From the NCBI GenBank assembly GCA_965365655.1, contig CBDUCN010000085.1:1-16878 (forward strand): DNA of 16,878 nt, read 5' to 3'. A program made the position numbers and the translations under genes. This document shows, piece after piece, positions 1 to 8,903 of this stretch. Source of the DNA: JBFHNV01 sp965365655 (lineage in GTDB: Bacteria > Pseudomonadota > Gammaproteobacteria > HK1). Each line of letters starts with the position of its first letter. Positions within the stretch are counted from its first letter, which is position 1. The notes under the pieces are model-generated. The model was not told the origin of the DNA. It saw nothing but the letters and a program-made list of their open reading frames with translations, and made no database searches.

Positions 1-2071
1 CGCGGTCCCGATTCTCCGCATCCCCCGCGGCGCTGTCACGCCGCGCGGGCTCGGCCGGCGGCGCGGCCACGTGCACCGTGAAGCAGGTGCCCTCGCCCTC
101 GGTGGAGCGCACCTCGATGCCGCCGCCCATCAGCGCCGCCAGGTTGCGGCTGATCGTCAGGCCCAGCCCGGTGCCCCCGTGGCGCCGCGCGACCGTCCCG
201 TCGGCCTGCTGGAACGCGTCGAACACGCGCGCCAGCGCCGCCGTACTCATCCCGGGACCTGTATCGGCCACCTGCACCGAGATCTGTTCCTCCTGCGCGT
301 CGTAGTCCACCGAGACCCGGACGCCGCCGCGCTCGGTGAACTTCAGCGCGTTGCCCACGAGGTTGAGCAGGATCTGCTTCAGCCGCAGCGGATCCACCGA
401 GACCGAGCCCGGCACCCGCTCCGCGCAGCGCACCTCGAGCGTCAGGCCCTTGCGGTCCGCCAGCGGCGAGAGCGTGCTGCGCGCGTCCTCCAGCACCTCG
501 CGCAGCGCCGTGGGCTCCCGCTCCACGGTCATCTGTCCGGCCTCGATCCTGGCCTGGTCCAGCAGGTTGTTGATGAGCGCGAGCAGATGATTGCAGTTGC
601 GATCCACGACCGCGAGGCGCTCGCGGCGCTGCTCCTCGCTCGCGCCCGGCTCCGCCAGCAGCCGGCTGTAGCCCATGATCGAGGTCAGCGGCGTGCGCAG
701 CTCGTGCGTCATGTGCGCGAGGAAGCGGCTCTTCAGCTCGTTGGCCTCGTCGGCGGCGCGCTTCTCGAACCACAGCCGGCGCCGCTCCTCGTACAGGGTG
801 CGGAAACGCAGGCCCAGCTGCACCACGAGCACCAGCGCACCCAGCAGCAGCGCGAAGCCGAGGTCCGAGCGCTGCGCCCACCAGCCGTGCAGCGCGACGT
901 GCGCGGTGGCGGCGACCAGCAGCCCGAGCAGCGCGACGGCGGCGATGACCCACTCCGGGCACGCACGGCGATTCGTGATCAGCAGCGGCAGCGCCGCCGC
1001 GACGAGCACCAGCGACAGGTCGACGAGCGGGTCGCTGGGTGCAAGCACCCGCTCGTGCGCGAGGCTCGCGTAGGTGAGCGCGAGAATCGCGAGCCCCGCG
1101 GTGCGCCCGTGCAGGGGCAGGCGCGCGTAGTCGCCCAGCACCGCGGCGGAGCTGCCGATGAACACCGTGCGCCCGCGCACCCGCGACGGCGCCAGCGCCG
1201 CCGGCAGCCGGCCGCGCCCGGCGTCGAACGCCGCCTCGAAGTCCACCACCGGCACGAAATCGCGGTTGCGCGGGATGCGCAGCGCCACCTGCCCGTCCGC
1301 GTCCACGGGCCACTCGCGCGCGCCGACCGCGACGCGCCCGCCGCGGCGCACCACCGGCGGGCGATCGCCGGGACGGAACAGCGACGCCAGCGGCATCGCC
1401 GGCAGCACCCGGCCGTAGCTCTCGTGCAGCAGCCCGACCCGGCGCAGGACCCCGTCGGCGTCGGGCACCACGCTGATCACGCCCAGGCCCGTCGCGGCCC
1501 CCCGCGCGAGACCGGGCGCGGGCAGCAGCAGGTCGCGCCAGCGGTGCGCCACGACGCCGGGCGGCGCCGCCCACGCGTGGCGGCGCAGGCGCTCGACGTA
1601 GCGCTCGTCGCGGGCCAGCGGGAAATCCTGGCCGCGGGCGGCCAGCCACACCCCGACGCCGGGCGGCGCCGCGGCGAGCGCGGTGACCAGCGCGTCGTCG
1701 CCGGCGCGCGGCTCCGCGAACAGGATGTCCAGCACCACGGCGCGGGCGCCGGCCTCGAGCAGGTAGCGCACCACTGGCGCGTACGCGTCGCGGTCGTACG
1801 GCCACGCCCCGAGCTCGTCCGCGAGGGCCGCCATCGACGCCTCGTCGATGTCCACCACCAGCACGTCCTCGAAGCGCACCGGCTCGGCGGTGATCGCGAT
1901 CACCGTGTCGTCGAGCCAGCGCTCGAGGTCCACGTAGGCCGGGGTGCGGGCCAGCAGGGCCGCGAGCGACAACGCCACGCCGAGGATCAGCGCGTAGCGG
2001 CGCGGCCGCGAGACGGCGCCGAGCAGCCATCCGCCGCGGCCCGCCGCCGGCGCCGCGGGCCCCGAAGTCAC
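1..2071 (-). CDS. CHASE2-domain sensor histidine kinase (C-terminus beyond window edge)
   Basis: Membrane sensor kinase that would sense an envelope signal through an extracytoplasmic CHASE2 domain and phosphorylate a response regulator. I read one uninterrupted frame from a GTG at 2071 to the left edge with no stop, so about 690 codons are visible and the C-terminus is missing. Order: short N-terminus, first membrane segment (about 25-45), CHASE2 (about 45-335), three membrane segments (about 345-363, 372-395, 404-422), dimerisation domain with H-box THELRTPL (His456), then the ATPase domain with N-box VGNALKF (Asn574), G1 box ADTGPGM (Asp603) and G2 box GGTGLG (about 631-637). All catalytic motifs are intact. 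The GTG overlaps the stop of the upstream FecR gene by four bases, implying translational coupling, and that decides the start. Its natural partner is probably the GlrR-like regulator two genes upstream; this is inference. A receiver domain past the edge cannot be excluded. Confidence 0.93.
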   Translation of the reverse strand, partial: MTSGPAAPAAGRGGWLLGAVSRPRRYALILGVALSLAALLARTPAYVDLERWLDDTVIAITAEPVRFEDVLVVDIDEASMAALADELGAWPYDRDAYAPVVRYLLEAGARAVVLDILFAEPRAGDDALVTALAAAPPGVGVWLAARGQDFPLARDERYVERLRRHAWAAPPGVVAHRWRDLLLPAPGLARGAATGLGVISVVPDADGVLRRVGLLHESYGRVLPAMPLASLFRPGDRPPVVRRGGRVAVGAREWPVDADGQVALRIPRNRDFVPVVDFEAAFDAGRGRLPAALAPSRVRGRTVFIGSSAAVLGDYARLPLHGRTAGLAILALTYASLAHERVLAPSDPLVDLSLVLVAAALPLLITNRRACPEWVIAAVALLGLLVAATAHVALHGWWAQRSDLGFALLLGALVLVVQLGLRFRTLYEERRRLWFEKRAADEANELKSRFLAHMTHELRTPLTSIMGYSRLLAEPGASEEQRRERLAVVDRNCNHLLALINNLLDQARIEAGQMTVEREPTALREVLEDARSTLSPLADRKGLTLEVRCAERVPGSVSVDPLRLKQILLNLVGNALKFTERGGVRVSVDYDAQEEQISVQVADTGPGMSTAALARVFDAFQQADGTVARRHGGTGLGLTISRNLAALMGGGIEVRSTEGEGTCFTVHVAAPPAEPARRDSAAGDAENRDR

Positions 2072-3594
2072 GACCCGCCCGCACCGGCGGGCGGGCGCGG
2101 CACGGGCAGCGCCGGGACGCCGGCTGCGCCCGGCTCGGCGGCGCCGCCCAGCGTCTCGCGCAGCGCGAGCGCGGTGGGGTCGTCCGGGCGCACCTCCAGC
2201 GCGCGGCGCACGAAGTCCAGCGCGTCGTCGCGCCGGCCCAGTCCCACGCTCGCCATGGCCGCCACCTGCAGCGCCCCGAGATCGCGCGGGTCGGAATCGA
2301 GCACCGCGCGCGCACCGTCGAGGCCTGCCTGGAAACGCCCCTGGCGCACGTCGATGAGTGCGAGGCCGACGCGCGCGCGGGCCTCCCCGGGCGCGCTGGG
2401 GGCCGCCTGGCGCGCGCTGTCGGCGAAGCGCGCGCGCGCCGACGCGTAGTCCAGCAGGTGGTAGTCCGCGACGGCCAGCGCGTTGGCCACCTCGGTGTCG
2501 TCCGGGCGCAGCGCGAGCACCGTCTCGAGCAGCGGCCGCGCCGCCGCGTGGTCACCTGCGTCCAGCGCCGACATCCCGCGCTCGCGAAGCCGCGCCACCT
2601 CCGCATCCAGGCGACCGGCCGACTGCGCGAGGTGGCCCAGGACCGCCGCCGGGTCCAGGCTCTGCAGAGCCGCGCGCGCGCGCTCCAGGTAGACCGTGTG
2701 GCGCAGCGGGCTCGCGTCGCTGTAGCGCCCGCGCAGTCCCCGCGCGTCGATGCCGGCGACTCGCCAGAAGAACTCACCGTCGCGCACCAGCGGCGCCACG
2801 GTCGCTTCCGGCCGGTCCACCCGCTCGCGGCGCACCAGCCGCCGGAACTCGCGGTCCTCGGCGATCTCCACCAGGTATCCGGGCTGCGGGGGCGCCGCGC
2901 GCCAGCGCAGGCGCATGCCGTCCGGGGCGGCGAGCGCGGCGTCCGGGCGCGGCGGGGCCGGGAGCGTGGACACCGGTTCCGGCGCCTGCCCCGCGACCAC
3001 CACGGTGCCCTGGTTCTCGTCCACCGCGACCGGCGCGCCGGCGCCGCCCGTGGCCTCGACCCGCCCGCGGGTCACCATGATCCGCGCCCGGTCGTCCGCC
3101 TCGTGCAGCGTGAACACGGTGCCGCGCACGCCGATCGCGACGCTGCTGGAGAACAGGTTCAGCTCGCGCCGCCGGCCGTCGTCACGCGGGATCTCAGTCT
3201 CGATCTCGCCCGACAGCAGCCGCAGCCCGGTCGCGAAGCGCCGGCCGTCTCCGCTCGAGCGGGCGTCCAGGATGTCCAGTGCCGTGTCCGGCATCAGCTT
3301 GATCACCGTGCCGTCGCCGAGGCGCACGGTCGCATAGCCGTCGTCGCCGGTGCGCAGCCGCGCACCCGGCGCCGGCGACTCGCCGGGCGCGGCGGCGTGG
3401 CCGCTGAACGCACCGGCGCTGAACAGCACCCGGTAGCCCTGCTCCTCGCGCAGCGCGAGGAACCACCACCACACCCACGCGACGACCGCGAGCAACACCA
3501 CCACGGCGACGCCGGCGGCGATTCGTCGCCGCGGACGCGGTCGCGTGATGGACCGGTCGTCGATCGCGCTGCTCACGGGAAGCGGACCCTGCAC
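2068..3594 (-). CDS. Membrane-anchored FecR domain protein with FN3-like region and TPR repeats
   Basis: Probably a periplasmic scaffold or signal-relay protein; the exact role is unknown. Visible layout of 508 residues: basic N-terminus, one membrane segment (about 25-48, ending in a WVWWWF cluster), FecR domain (about 60-200, with RLGDGTVIKL and the typical VRGTVFTL motif at 157-164), a beta-rich FN3-like stretch (about 225-300, ending EFFWRVAGID), then TPR-like helices (about 340-480, e.g. AARPLLETVLALRPDD) and a Pro/Ala tail. The topology suggests a type II anchor with the bulk in the periplasm. FecR domains are known from anti-sigma regulators, but here FecR is joined to FN3/TPR, an arrangement often seen beside CHASE2 sensors. 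The gene lies 143 bases after the response regulator and overlaps the kinase by four bases. The start is uncertain: GTG at 3594 is used, GTG at 3576 is an alternative, and neither has a clear ribosome-binding site. Confidence 0.88.
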   Translation of the reverse strand: MQGPLPVSSAIDDRSITRPRPRRRIAAGVAVVVLLAVVAWVWWWFLALREEQGYRVLFSAGAFSGHAAAPGESPAPGARLRTGDDGYATVRLGDGTVIKLMPDTALDILDARSSGDGRRFATGLRLLSGEIETEIPRDDGRRRELNLFSSSVAIGVRGTVFTLHEADDRARIMVTRGRVEATGGAGAPVAVDENQGTVVVAGQAPEPVSTLPAPPRPDAALAAPDGMRLRWRAAPPQPGYLVEIAEDREFRRLVRRERVDRPEATVAPLVRDGEFFWRVAGIDARGLRGRYSDASPLRHTVYLERARAALQSLDPAAVLGHLAQSAGRLDAEVARLRERGMSALDAGDHAAARPLLETVLALRPDDTEVANALAVADYHLLDYASARARFADSARQAAPSAPGEARARVGLALIDVRQGRFQAGLDGARAVLDSDPRDLGALQVAAMASVGLGRRDDALDFVRRALEVRPDDPTALALRETLGGAAEPGAAGVPALPVPRPPAGAGGS

Positions 3595-3737
3595 GCGATG
3601 CCGGCCGCACCCGCGGCCCCGGCGGGCGGGTCGCGGCGATGCGCAGGCCGCGCGGCGTCGTCACGCGGGAACGCGGGGATCACGCCGTGGCGTCGCGACC
3701 GGCGGTGCCGCGGGCGTACAGGGACCGCGACCCGGGG

Positions 3738-5144
<1,407 letters not shown>

Positions 5145-5183
5145 GATCGGGGAGCGGTACGCAGCCTCGGGATCGGAACGCGA

Positions 5184-5194
5184 ATCATATAGCA
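5184..5194 (-). promoter_or_regulatory. Candidate extended -10 promoter for the glrR-like gene
   Basis: Reading the minus strand, TGCTATATGAT is an AT-rich island in GC-rich DNA. It can be read as an extended -10 (TGC-TATATG) or as TATGAT, a five-of-six match to TATAAT. Initiation near 5178 would leave a leader of about 35 bases before ATG 5144. No convincing -35 box is visible, so this is a candidate only. Confidence 0.4.
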
Positions 5195-5279
5195 CCCGCC
5201 GCCGCGACGCGCCGCCGCGCTGCGGTGCTGGCGCGTGCACGGGCGAATCTCTACGCTTGCGCGCGGCGCCCCGAACGAC

Positions 5280-5285
5280 GAGGAA
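5280..5285 (+). promoter_or_regulatory. Ribosome-binding site that decides the DUF4197 start
   Basis: GAGGAA lies six bases before the GTG at 5292. The next upstream in-frame GTG (5235) has no such site and would put charged, non-signal residues in front of the export signal. The Shine-Dalgarno therefore favours 5292. Confidence 0.65.
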
Positions 5286-5291
5286 CACAGC

Positions 5292-6056
5292 GTGTCGACG
5301 AAATCCCTGACCCCGCGCATCGCGCGCGCACTGCTTGCGAGCGTGGCGCTCGCCGCGTGCGCGCACGCCGCCGCCGACTGGAAGCAGCTGCTCGAGAAGG
5401 CCATGGAGACGCCCGCCGCGGGCGGGACCGGCGCGAGCGCCGCGCTGGCCGGTGACGAGGTGGTCGCCGGATTGAAGGAGGCGCTCGCCCGCGGTGCCGA
5501 GCAGGCGGTCGCGCAGCTCGGGCGCCCGGACGGATTCCTCGGCAACGGCGCGGTGAAGATCCCGCTGCCGGAGTCGCTGCAGCCCGTGGACTCGATGCTG
5601 CGCACACTGGGCCAGGGGCGCTACGCCGACGAGTTCGTGACGACGATGAACCGGGCCGCCGAGCGCGCGGTGCCCGAGTCCGGCCCGATCCTCGGCGACG
5701 CGATCCGGAACATGACGGTGGACGAGGCGAAGCAGATCCTGGACGGCCCGGACGACGCGGCCACCGCGTACTTCCGGCGCGTCAGCGAGGAGCGCCTCAG
5801 CGCGGCGCTGCGTCCGCTGGTCAGCGACGCCACCGCGCAGGCCGGCGTCACCGGCGCCTACAAGCAGCTCATGCGCCAGGCAGGTCCCGCGGCGTCGCTC
5901 GCCGGGGCCGACCTCGGCGACATCGACGGCTACGTCACGCGCGAGACGCTGGACGGCCTGTTCACCGTGATCGCCGCGGAGGAGAAGCGCATCCGAGAGA
6001 ATCCGGCGGCGCGCACCACCGAGCTGCTGCAGAAGGTGTTCGGCGCGGCGCGCTGA
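5292..6056 (+). CDS. DUF4197 exported protein (possible lipoprotein)
   Basis: Exported protein of unknown function, 254 residues. The family match rests on the DUF4197 pattern: an early DWKQLL segment, a GLKEAL helix, the FLGNGAVKIPLP motif, LRTLGQGRYADEF, then helices with MTVDEAKQIL, a YFR near the middle and GAYKQL. The N-terminus is a signal sequence: basic residues, a hydrophobic stretch about 10-22, then either a type I cleavage after AHA (about 24-26) or a lipobox LAAC with Cys23 as the lipidated residue. Sequence alone does not decide between soluble periplasmic protein and lipoprotein. The GTG start is supported by GAGGAA six bases upstream. The gene is divergent from the GlrR-like regulator (147-base spacer) and converges with the DUF4126 gene, so it looks monocistronic. 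No catalytic motif is apparent. Confidence 0.87.
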   Translation: MSTKSLTPRIARALLASVALAACAHAAADWKQLLEKAMETPAAGGTGASAALAGDEVVAGLKEALARGAEQAVAQLGRPDGFLGNGAVKIPLPESLQPVDSMLRTLGQGRYADEFVTTMNRAAERAVPESGPILGDAIRNMTVDEAKQILDGPDDAATAYFRRVSEERLSAALRPLVSDATAQAGVTGAYKQLMRQAGPAASLAGADLGDIDGYVTRETLDGLFTVIAAEEKRIRENPAARTTELLQKVFGAAR

Positions 6057-6201
6057 ACGCCTCCGCGTCCGCGCGCGGCAGGGTCATCGCGCGGCGCGCC
6101 GCAGGAACCGGCGCCGCACGCGCTCCCCGCGCGGCGCGCTCCCGGCGCCGGCAACGGCCCGGTTCACCGCGCAGCGCACGCCGGCGCCGATGCGCGCGGC
6201 A

Positions 6202-6909
6202 TCACGCGGGCGGAGGACCCTTGTCGCCTCCATCGGGCGGCCGCGCGGCGGTCAGCGAGAAGCGCAGCTCCGGGTCGCTGCCGGGCGCCGCCGGCGTACC
6301 CGGCGACGCCGGCGGCTGGCCGCGCAGCAGCCCCGACAGCCGCCGCGCGAGCGCCGCGACCCCGCGCCAGATCTTCGGCAGCAGCCACGCGATCAGGATC
6401 ACGAAGAGCCCGAGCAGCACCAGGAACGCGACCGGGTAGTTGAGCGCCGTCCACAGGCCGGCGAACACGGTGAGGTCCTCGGCGATGGACACCGCCCAGT
6501 TGCTGAGCGGCTCGGGCGAGGTGTTGATCATCAGGCGTCCGCCCGCCTTGGTCGCGTGCACCGCGCCGGCCAGCGTGCCGCCGAGGATCGCGGCCGCCAC
6601 CTGCGCCGCCATGCTGACGTCGCCCACCGCCGTCGCGGCGAGCACGGCGCCGGCCGGCACGCGCAGGAACGTGTGGATGGTGTCCCAGCCGTTGTCGACG
6701 CCGGGCACCTTGTCGGCGAAGAACTCGACGCAGTACATGAACCCGGCCGCCATGATCACGACCGGCTCCTGGAGCACCTCGAGGCCGGGCGGCAGCACCA
6801 TGTGCCCGCTGGCGCCCATCAGGCCCAGCATCAGCAGCGCCGCGTAGAGGTTGATGCCGCTGGCCCAGGCCGCACCCATGCAGAGCGCGATGGTCTGCGT
6901 GAGGTCCAT
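6202..6909 (-). CDS. DUF4126 integral membrane protein
   Basis: Multi-pass inner-membrane protein of unknown function, 235 residues. Hydrophobic segments lie at about 7-33 (with the characteristic ASGINLYAALL), 50-66, 86-119 and 153-181. Family hallmarks include FADKVPGVDNGWDTIHTFLR (64-83) and the Gly/Ala-rich AILGGTLAGAVHATKAG. The tail, about 185-235, is Arg- then Pro/Ala-rich and probably cytoplasmic and disordered; it is the least conserved-looking part. ATG 6909 is chosen because GGGAG lies five bases before it and the family begins right there. An open frame runs much further upstream, to 8091, but that part is antisense to mnmA and is a GC artefact. It is divergent from mnmA (192-base spacer) and convergent with DUF4197 (145-base spacer). 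Function cannot be inferred from context. Confidence 0.88.
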   Translation of the reverse strand: MDLTQTIALCMGAAWASGINLYAALLMLGLMGASGHMVLPPGLEVLQEPVVIMAAGFMYCVEFFADKVPGVDNGWDTIHTFLRVPAGAVLAATAVGDVSMAAQVAAAILGGTLAGAVHATKAGGRLMINTSPEPLSNWAVSIAEDLTVFAGLWTALNYPVAFLVLLGLFVILIAWLLPKIWRGVAALARRLSGLLRGQPPASPGTPAAPGSDPELRFSLTAARPPDGGDKGPPPA

Positions 6910-7065
6910 GATCACTCCCGCTCCGCGCGGCGACGGCGCCACGATCGCAACATGCGGGCGCCGGCCGGCCAGTTCAAGCCGGGCTCGCGGATCCGCGACC
7001 CGGCTTCCTGCGGCGAAGCGCGCGCCACGGGCGCCGGACCGGACGGCCGGCGGCGCAGCGCGCTG

Positions 7066-7074
7066 TGGGATAAT
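7066..7074 (+). promoter_or_regulatory. Extended -10 promoter upstream of mnmA
   Basis: TGGGATAAT reads as TG-G-GATAAT, an extended -10 with a five-of-six match to TATAAT, in GC-rich surroundings. Transcription would begin near 7081, about 20 bases before the GTG start of mnmA. There is no recognisable -35 hexamer, which is usual for extended -10 promoters. It would drive mnmA-hflD-lipoprotein. Confidence 0.55.
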
Positions 7075-7101
7075 GCCTGCTGTTCCGATCCTCGCGAGCC
7101 C

Positions 7102-8256
7102 GTGCCCGAGCCCGTGCCCCACCGCGCCTCCGCCCGACCGTCCGATGCGCCCGCGCGTCGTCCGTGCGCCGCTGCGGACGTGGTGGTCGGCGTGTCCGGC
7201 GGCGTGGACTCGGCGGTCGCGCTGAAGCGCCTGTGCGCGCACGGCGTCGCGGTGCGCGCGGTGTTCATGAAGAACTGGGACGAGGACGACGCCGGCGGCC
7301 ACTGCGCGGCGGCGCAGGATCTCGCCGATGCGCGCGCGGTGTGCGACGCGCTGGGCGTCACGCTGGGCACCGTGAACCTGTCCCACGAGTACTGGGAGCG
7401 GGTGTTCGAGGTCTTCCTCGCCGAGCACCGCCGCGGCCGCACGCCGAACCCCGACGTGCTGTGCAACCGCGAGGTCAAGTTCCGCGCGTTCCTCGATCAC
7501 GCGCACGCGCTCGGCGCGCGCGCCGTCGCGACCGGCCACTACGCGCGCCGGGCGCGCACGGCGCGCGGCTGGCGGCTGCTGCGCGCGCGCGACGAGCACA
7601 AGGACCAGACCTACTTCCTGCACCGCCTCGACCAGGAGCAGCTCGCCGCCGCGCGCTTCCCGCTGGGCGACCTGCACAAGCACGAGGTGCGCGCGGAGGC
7701 GCGCGCCGCGGGGCTCGCGGTGCACGCGAAGAAGGACAGCACCGGGATCTGCTTCATCGGCGAGCGGCGCTTCGACGCGTTCCTCGCGCGCTGGCTGCCG
7801 CGCGAGCCGGGTCCGATGGTGTCGGTGGACGGACAGGCTCTGGGAGAGCACCGCGGCCTCGCGTTCTACACGCTCGGCCAGCGCCAGGGCCTCGGCATCG
7901 GGGGCCGCCACGACGCGGGCGGCGAGCCCTGGTACGTCGCGCACAAGGACCCGGCGCGCAACACCCTCGTGGTCGCGCAGGGCCGCGATCACCCGGCGCT
8001 GTACCGCACGGCGCTGGTCACCGAGCGCGCACACTGGATCGGCGGCGACGCGCCCGCGCTGCCGCTGGCCTGCGAGGCGCGGCTGCGCCATCGCCAGCCG
8101 CTGACGCCGTGCCGCGTGCTGGCGCGCGGCCCGTGCGGCGGACTCGAGGTCCGCTTCCGCGATCCGCAGTGGGCGGTGACGCCCGGACAGAGCGTGGTGC
8201 TGTACGCGGGCGCGGAGTGCCTGGGCGGCGCCGTGATCGAGGCCGCGTGCGCCTGA
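7102..8256 (+). CDS. mnmA: tRNA-specific 2-thiouridylase MnmA
   Basis: Cytoplasmic enzyme that uses ATP and sulfur delivered by the Tus relay (ultimately a cysteine desulfurase) to make 2-thiouridine at U34 of tRNA-Lys, -Glu and -Gln. From GTG 7102 it has 384 residues, against 368 in E. coli. The PP-loop SGGVDS (32-37) binds ATP; FMKNWDEDD follows; catalytic Cys121 lies in TPNPDVLCN and the second catalytic Cys217 in DSTGICFIGER; conserved ATGHYARR, KDQTYFL and YTLGQRQGLGIGG are present. The C-terminal beta-barrel ends VTPGQSVVLY and CLGGAVIE. The start is uncertain: GTG 7102 and GTG 7114 are both in frame and both downstream of the predicted transcription start. The N-terminus is some 15 residues longer than in E. 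coli and Pro/Arg-rich. The stop overlaps hflD, the gene order known from E. coli. Confidence 0.97.
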   Translation: MPEPVPHRASARPSDAPARRPCAAADVVVGVSGGVDSAVALKRLCAHGVAVRAVFMKNWDEDDAGGHCAAAQDLADARAVCDALGVTLGTVNLSHEYWERVFEVFLAEHRRGRTPNPDVLCNREVKFRAFLDHAHALGARAVATGHYARRARTARGWRLLRARDEHKDQTYFLHRLDQEQLAAARFPLGDLHKHEVRAEARAAGLAVHAKKDSTGICFIGERRFDAFLARWLPREPGPMVSVDGQALGEHRGLAFYTLGQRQGLGIGGRHDAGGEPWYVAHKDPARNTLVVAQGRDHPALYRTALVTERAHWIGGDAPALPLACEARLRHRQPLTPCRVLARGPCGGLEVRFRDPQWAVTPGQSVVLYAGAECLGGAVIEAACA

Positions 8257-8903
8257 ACCCGCTCGCCGCGCTGAGCCCCGGCGACGTCACGGGCCAGTGC
8301 ATCGCGCTCGGCGGGCTGTTCCAGGCCGTGTCGCAGGTGCAGGCCTGCGCCCGGCACGCAGCGCCGGACGACCCGGCTGCGCTCGCCGCGAGCCTGGAGA
8401 GCGTGCTGCGCATCGACGCCCCGGACCCGGCCGCGGTGTTCGGAGGGCTGGACCGGGTCGCGCCCGGCATCGCGGTGTTCCGCCGCCACGTCGAGCGGCG
8501 CATGAGCGCGGAGCTGCTTGAGCAGGCCCGCTACGCGGCCAGCCTGATGTTCCTCGAGCGACGCCTGGACGCCGCGCCCGCCAGCGCGCTCGCGCTGGGC
8601 GACGCGCTGCACGAGCTGGGCGGCGACGTCGCGACCCACGGCGTGGACAGCGCATGGATGCAGCGCCGTCTCGCCGAGCTGTACGTGCAGCACGTCAGCG
8701 GGCTGGGCCCGCGCATCATGGTCAGCGGCGACCCCGCGCACCTGAAGGACGAGGACAACGCGAACCGCATCCGCGCGCTGCTGCTGGCCGGACTGCGCGC
8801 GGCGGTGCTGTGGCGCCAGTGCGGCGGCAACCGCCTGAAGCTCGTGCTGTGGCGCGGCGCCCTCGCGCGCGAGGCGGCGCGGCTGCTGGACGCGGCGCGA
8901 TGA
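8247..8903 (+). CDS. hflD: High frequency lysogenization protein HflD homologue
   Basis: Helical, membrane-peripheral protein; the E. coli protein is known to bind lambda CII and favour its turnover, but its housekeeping role is unclear. 218 residues, against 213 in E. coli. Recognisable blocks are LGGLFQAVSQVQ (21-32), a VFGGLD segment (64-69), SLMFLERRL (99-107), the signature SGLGPRIMVSGDPAHL (151-166) and RALLLAGLRAAVLWRQCGG (176-194). Start is a GTG at 8247 lying inside mnmA and overlapping its last codons by ten bases, which implies translational coupling; no other start would retain the N-terminal helix. In E. coli mnmA-hflD is followed by purB, whereas here an unrelated lipoprotein gene follows with an ATGA overlap. 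Confidence 0.94.
   Translation: MRLNPLAALSPGDVTGQCIALGGLFQAVSQVQACARHAAPDDPAALAASLESVLRIDAPDPAAVFGGLDRVAPGIAVFRRHVERRMSAELLEQARYAASLMFLERRLDAAPASALALGDALHELGGDVATHGVDSAWMQRRLAELYVQHVSGLGPRIMVSGDPAHLKDEDNANRIRALLLAGLRAAVLWRQCGGNRLKLVLWRGALAREAARLLDAAR

Noticed and set aside
1020..1040. GGGTGC-AA-GCACCC inverted repeat as an operator
   Set aside because: It lies well inside the kinase coding sequence, in a membrane-proximal segment, and is easily explained by coding constraint and GC content.
71..2449. A 792-codon plus-strand open frame antisense to the kinase and FecR genes
   Set aside because: Composition is dominated by Arg, His, Gln and Ala, as expected for the antisense of GC-rich codons; no domain is visible and both sense genes are clear.
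36..2777. A 913-codon open frame on the minus strand covering the kinase and part of the FecR gene
   Set aside because: It is Arg/Ala/Gly-rich and unlike any protein family. The real kinase frame in the same region shows intact H, N, G1 and G2 boxes with correct spacing, so this is a frame shadow.
6190..7101. A possible N-terminal extension of mnmA by about 300 residues
   Set aside because: The extension runs antisense through the DUF4126 gene, has shadow-like composition and lies upstream of the extended -10 promoter; MnmA homologues are about 370 residues.
5145..7101. Sigma-54 promoters that the GlrR-like regulator might activate nearby
   Set aside because: I checked the TTGC occurrences I could spot on both strands in the gene spacers and found none preceded by a GG-containing -24 element at the proper distance. 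Targets may lie elsewhere in the genome.
6910..8091. A possible N-terminal extension of the DUF4126 protein by nearly 400 residues
   Set aside because: It is antisense to mnmA and lacks any domain; ATG 6909 has a good ribosome-binding site and gives the normal family N-terminus.
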